This document shows, in pieces, positions 6,106-6,524 of a stretch of DNA of 6,524 nucleotides. The notes beneath the pieces were generated by a model. The model was not told the origin of the DNA. It did no database searches and saw nothing but the letters and a program-made list of their open reading frames with translations. The position numbers and the translations under genes are program-made. The first letter of the stretch is position 1; each line of letters opens with the position of its first letter. This DNA comes from Eudoraea sp. (GTDB lineage Bacteria; Bacteroidota; Bacteroidia; Flavobacteriales; Flavobacteriaceae), in the NCBI GenBank assembly GCA_024642325.1, contig JAHEBI010000149.1, positions 1 to 6,524 of the forward strand, in the 5' to 3' direction.

Positions 6106-6524
6106 TCAGAGATTCCAGAATTTATCTTCATTGGGAATATTCTTTTGCCGGCCAGCCTCCAAAGGGTTAAAATTGAGCTTGTTAAACAAATACCATATGC
6201 TTGAGGAAATTGCAGGAGTTTGTGAGGCATGTTCCCATAATAAGGAAGAGCCATATCCCGTACCTGCGTTTGTGGCATACGGAATACCCGGTAAATATTC
6301 AGGATCCGAACCCGTCATTTGTGCTTTATGTAGTTGTTCAAGAGCTGCATTCGCTTCATTAACCATATTGGCTTCTTTAAAAGCTATGGCCATTTGTGCG
6401 GTACCTTCTAACCAAATTACATCTTTATCTTCGTCAAAACAGTAACCGGAAATTTCCTTGCCGTTAAAGCTGGCCACCTGAGTATTTTTATATCGTTCGG
6501 CCTTAATAAGTACTTCTTTGGGAA
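6106..6524 (-). CDS. C-terminal fragment of a larger protein, possibly six-hairpin (alpha/alpha toroid) glycosidase-like
   Basis: The frame is open from the right edge to a TGA at 6106-6108, giving 138 visible residues; the N-terminal part lies outside. A GTG at 6477 is within the open frame and is not the likely start, because 15 more codons continue to the edge. Visible features are DEDKDVIWLEGTAQMAIAF (30-48), an alpha-helical alanine-rich stretch (about 50-70), a glycine-rich GTGYGSSLLWEHA segment, and SSSIWYLFNKLNFNPLE near the end. This mix of tryptophans, an acidic WLEG motif and repeated helix pairs recalls the C-terminus of alpha/alpha-toroid carbohydrate enzymes, but that is a resemblance from memory. 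No signal peptide or active site can be judged. No link to the oxidase genes is evident. Confidence 0.8.
   Translation of the reverse strand, partial: PKEVLIKAERYKNTQVASFNGKEISGYCFDEDKDVIWLEGTAQMAIAFKEANMVNEANAALEQLHKAQMTGSDPEYLPGIPYATNAGTGYGSSLLWEHASQTPAISSSIWYLFNKLNFNPLEAGRQKNIPNEDKFWNL

Noticed and set aside
6057..6445. Other frames over the right-hand gene (6057-6278 minus, 6131-6445 plus)
   Set aside because: The minus frame at 6106-6524 runs open to the edge with coherent protein-like sequence; these are its shadows.

Overview
The window looks like a flavobacterial (Bacteroidota) chromosome segment. The evidence is the AT-rich composition, the start regions with little Shine-Dalgarno signal, promoter elements resembling the Bacteroidota -7 box TAnnTTTG, and protein sequences and gene order typical of flavobacterial cbb3-oxidase loci. 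No mobile element, CRISPR array, tRNA or rRNA was seen.

Layout. Positions 1-3980 hold three co-oriented minus-strand genes. In transcription order they are ccoI (copper P-type ATPase for oxidase assembly), ccoS (small assembly protein) and ccoN (catalytic subunit of cbb3 cytochrome c oxidase, cut by the window's left edge). Divergent from ccoI across a 104-bp spacer is a Crp/Fnr-family regulator (4085-4780, plus strand). It is followed by a two-domain universal stress protein (4919-5761, plus). On the right, convergent with it, are a 72-residue two-helix membrane protein (5820-6038, minus) and the C-terminal end of a larger protein, possibly of the six-hairpin glycosidase type (6106-6524, minus, partial).

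How the genes fit together. cbb3 oxidase is a high-affinity terminal oxidase used at low oxygen. CcoI exports copper for its CuB centre, CcoS helps insert its cofactors, and CcoN carries the heme b, heme b3 and CuB ligands. The neighbouring regulator has the recognition-helix residues expected to read TGA...TCA half-sites and several candidate metal or redox cysteines. Three Fnr-like dyads (TGAC/T-N4-RTCA) lie in the intergenic regions: before ccoS, before the stress protein, and in the ccoI/regulator spacer. The first two sit at exactly the same distance (36.5 bp) from a TAnnTTTA box, which fits class-II Fnr activation. The picture is a compact microaerobic regulon in which the regulator probably controls the oxidase genes, the stress protein and perhaps itself.

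The gene complement is known biology. The parts most worth a second look are the regulatory architecture and the altered cysteine set of the regulator. I found no convincing undescribed system.
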